DNA of 14,834 nucleotides from UBA6215 sp964484255 (lineage in GTDB: Bacteria > Omnitrophota > Gorgyraeia > Pluralincolimonadales > Pluralincolimonadaceae), in the NCBI GenBank assembly GCA_964484255.1, contig CAZAEH010000034.1:1-14834 (forward strand), given 5' to 3'. Under the pieces are notes generated by a model. The model ran no database searches. It was not told the DNA's origin and saw only the letters and a program-made list of their open reading frames with translations. The position numbers and the translations under genes were made by a program. This document shows, in pieces, positions 13,122 to 14,834 of this stretch (positions are counted from its first letter, which is position 1; the number at the start of each line of letters is the position of its first letter).

Positions 13122-13230
13122 TCGGCACCTCTATTCCCGGAGGACTTCGAGTTCTGACTCACAGGCCGTAAATGCGCCTGCATACAGTTGCGGGTACAGT
13201 TCCGGGCTCTCACCGGATTCCCTGCGAAAT
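13119..13230 (-). ncRNA. Cobalamin (B12) riboswitch controlling metE and nrdDG
   Basis: On the minus strand the leader contains the characteristic AdoCbl aptamer core: GGGAATCCGGTGAGAGCCCGG followed by AACTGTACCCGCAACTGTA, then GCCTGTGAGTCAG resembling the B12 box. A closing helix P1 is formed by ATTTCG (minus-strand read of 13225-13230) and CGAAAT (13119-13124). A further short stem, CCTC with GAGG around an 8-nt loop, is at 13128-13143. An intrinsic terminator follows at 13061-13096. The arrangement matches the known use of this riboswitch to turn off metE when cobalamin is available for MetH. The outer boundaries and peripheral stems are approximate, and the B12-box portion is a divergent variant. 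Confidence 0.92.
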
Positions 13231-13238
13231 GTGGTTCT

Positions 13239-13267
13239 ATTAGAACATACTATCTATCGCTTGTCAA
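13239..13267 (-). promoter_or_regulatory. Sigma70-type promoter of the metE-nrdD-nrdG unit
   Basis: A perfect TTGACA (13262-13267) is followed after 17 bp by TCTAAT (13239-13244), five of six bases of the -10 consensus. The predicted transcription start, near 13232, leads straight into the riboswitch. The -35 lies within the 3' end of the upstream membrane-protein gene. Confidence 0.7.
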
Positions 13268-14233
13268 CTTCCGCTTTAAGTTAAAATGCAAATATCCTAT
13301 AGCGATCAATCCAAACCCGGTCAAGACAAGCACTAACGGCCAGCCTAAACTATCCGCGAAGTATTCCCCGGTGATCTTGAAGATATAGGCAATAAGGTAA
13401 AGCGAACCGAAAGTAAGGAATGACCTGCTTTTCAAATGGACACTTAGGAACATTACGCCAAAGACCAGCCCGGGGAAGGCCAGTTCCCAGAAGATATTTT
13501 GATCGGGTTTCCAGGACCCGAGAGCCAGCGCCGCTCCAAGAAAACAAAAAACACCGAATCCATATAAAGCGCCCGTAAGGGCCCGGTGCGAAGTCTTGGC
13601 AAAATAATATCCCATCAAAGCCAGGGCGGCCCCTGTGCACAGGAAGCGGTAGGCGCTGAATTCCCATCCGAATCCGGGCCGATCGCCCACTAAAAAACCC
13701 GTGAAAGCAAAAAATAACCATACGCCAAAAATGATGTCGAAAAGCACAAATACTGTCTTGCGTTCCGCAAAGTATGATAAGAGGAATGTGGCGAGAAGTA
13801 TGCCGGAAACGACACTCTGTATGCCGGGGCTTCCCGTATCAAAACCCGCAACATAAAAAGTCACGTGAAGCCCTAACGGCATGACTAAAGCCGCTATGAA
13901 ATAGAAAGCCCGGCCGGCAAACTCAAGGTTATTGTCGCGGCTGAGAAAAACAGCGGCAATATAAGCCGCGATACCTGCGCCCAAAGTGCTCAATATCTTT
14001 GTCGGCCCGCTAAGCGCGTTCCAATGCTGGCAGATCAATACCGAGATCCCAAGGAAGACGATGGCGCCGCCTACATAATACAGGATATGGGAAATACCCG
14101 CTTGAGGTGAAAAGGGTCCTTTTTTATTGCCCGGCCGGGTTGCGGCATCAAAAGCAGAGGTAATATCGTCTTTAGTTATGACTTTCCGCGAGGCCAGGTC
14201 CCGGATATGGGACAATAACTCTTGTTTATCCAT
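13250..14233 (-). CDS. DUF2157-like polytopic membrane protein
   Basis: A 327-residue inner-membrane protein. The first 45 residues are soluble and charged (MDKQELLSHIRDLASRKVITKDDI), then about ten hydrophobic helices follow, beginning around ISHILYYVGGAIVFLGISVLI. The N-terminal 'helix-turn plus many helices' layout resembles DUF2157 proteins of unknown function. No transport or catalytic motif is visible. It starts 9 bp after the upstream gene with AGGAGGG in front, so the two genes form an operon. The 3' end contains the metE promoter. The family assignment is moderate. Confidence 0.7.
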   Translation of the reverse strand: MDKQELLSHIRDLASRKVITKDDITSAFDAATRPGNKKGPFSPQAGISHILYYVGGAIVFLGISVLICQHWNALSGPTKILSTLGAGIAAYIAAVFLSRDNNLEFAGRAFYFIAALVMPLGLHVTFYVAGFDTGSPGIQSVVSGILLATFLLSYFAERKTVFVLFDIIFGVWLFFAFTGFLVGDRPGFGWEFSAYRFLCTGAALALMGYYFAKTSHRALTGALYGFGVFCFLGAALALGSWKPDQNIFWELAFPGLVFGVMFLSVHLKSRSFLTFGSLYLIAYIFKITGEYFADSLGWPLVLVLTGFGLIAIGYLHFNLKRKLTSDR

Positions 14234-14242
14234 CGCTCCCTC

Positions 14243-14755
14243 CTATCGCAGCCAACCGAGAAAACGCCTGTTACGATAGTAATATCGCCCGTCGCTTGAC
14301 AGCTGTAATTTCAACTTCCTGTTCGTATTATGGCCCTTCAGATACATTGCATCATAATTAGAGCCGTCATAGAAAAATGGGAAGTACCCCCAATGGTCGC
14401 TGCCATAAACAACCTCATATCCGTCGGGAGATTCCAGCATCGGGTCTAACTTCAACTTTTGGGCTTCTTCAAATGCGATCTCCCGGTCCGCATTCTTTAT
14501 GACATCATGGATAAACAGCCTGACATCCTTAGGCATGCGGCCTTTCGGGCACTTGACCTCATGCTTAACCAACATGTCATTTTCCACGGTAAACTGGAAA
14601 TCCGAACCGCAGCTGTCTCCCATGACATAGAGAAAATTGAACTGCGGCGCCGGGGCAAAAAAAGACGGCAAATAAATACTTGCCGCGATCAATATTACCA
14701 TGAAGACCGGGATCGAGATCCCTATTATGAGCGAGATATTCTTTTTAAGGTCCAT
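14243..14755 (-). CDS. Single-anchor extracytoplasmic protein of unknown function
   Basis: A 170-residue protein with one N-terminal hydrophobic helix (about residues 8-29, ISLIIGISIPVFMVILIAASIY), preceded by two lysines, so it is probably an inner-membrane-anchored protein with about 140 residues outside the cytoplasm. Cys49 and Cys69 (GDSCGSD and VKCPKG) could form a disulfide. The C-terminal third is Tyr/Trp/Asp rich and ends in a basic RNRRFLGWLR. I do not recognise the family. It is coupled to the DUF2157-like gene (9 bp apart), which suggests a shared role at the membrane. GGGGGT lies a few bases upstream of the ATG. Confidence 0.65.
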   Translation of the reverse strand: MDLKKNISLIIGISIPVFMVILIAASIYLPSFFAPAPQFNFLYVMGDSCGSDFQFTVENDMLVKHEVKCPKGRMPKDVRLFIHDVIKNADREIAFEEAQKLKLDPMLESPDGYEVVYGSDHWGYFPFFYDGSNYDAMYLKGHNTNRKLKLQLSSDGRYYYRNRRFLGWLR

Positions 14756-14784
14756 ATTTACCCCCTTTATTTCAAAAAACTGGC

Positions 14785-14824
14785 GGTGCGCCTATAATCG
14801 TGTTCGAATGCTTTTTAGCGCACC
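14785..14824. repeat. Inverted repeat upstream of the 14755 gene
   Basis: GGTGCGC (14785-14791) and GCGCACC (14818-14824) are perfect 7-bp complements separated by 26 bp. Between them is an AT-rich stretch with TATAAT on the plus strand and TATAGG on the minus strand. It may flank a promoter, but no good -35 element is seen on either strand, and the window ends 10 bp later. Confidence 0.35.
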
Positions 14825-14834
14825 ATCGTAATTT

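Noticed and set aside
1..14834. CRISPR arrays, insertion sequences, tRNA or rRNA genes
   Set aside because: I saw no regularly spaced repeats, transposase-like frames, terminal inverted repeats or cloverleaf-like sequences.

Overview
The window looks like part of a metagenome-assembled scaffold from a Gram-negative, anaerobic bacterium. It contains a 100-N scaffold gap, an outer-membrane porin with a signal peptide, an oxygen-sensitive glycyl-radical ribonucleotide reductase, ferrous-iron uptake genes and many Fe-S proteins. The combination of a Fur regulator, a DUF5320 protein, NifX-like proteins and ferredoxin-containing MinD ATPases would fit uncultivated phyla such as Omnitrophota, but that placement is only an inference. 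All supported genes are on the minus strand, so transcription runs from high to low coordinates. The only stretches without genes are short (225 bp at most) and are mostly regulatory.

Layout from right to left. (1) 13250-14755: two membrane proteins, one with a single anchor and one DUF2157-like with about ten helices. (2) 13022-13267: a promoter, a cobalamin riboswitch and an intrinsic terminator, leading into metE (interrupted by the N gap), nrdD and nrdG, which are packed together. Both encoded pathways are the B12-independent alternatives to B12-dependent enzymes, so a single riboswitch probably switches off methionine synthase and ribonucleotide reductase together when cobalamin is available. 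(3) 5189-8393: a DtxR-family repressor, two FeoA proteins, FeoB and a tiny YezD/DUF2292 protein. Two nearly identical 18-bp inverted repeats lie before dtxR and before feoA and are the likely operators. (4) 3899-5125: an OprB-like outer-membrane porin just downstream of the feo genes.

(5) 219-3813: a tight operon headed by a Fur-family regulator, with a consensus sigma70 promoter and a Fur-box-like palindrome at the predicted transcription start. It continues with a small DUF5320-like protein (apparently frameshifted), two NifX/NifB-like metallocluster-binding proteins, a SAM methyltransferase and two MinD-type ATPases that each carry an inserted two-cluster ferredoxin domain. The paired ATPases plus NifX-like proteins recall the Desulfovibrio orange-protein (ORP) locus, and this is the best candidate for an incompletely described system here. 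(6) 1-119: the first codons of dnaX and its promoter.

Much of the window concerns metal management: iron import (feo, porin), two metal-responsive regulators (DtxR, Fur) and probable metallocluster handling, together with consumers of Fe-S clusters (NrdD/NrdG) and zinc (MetE).
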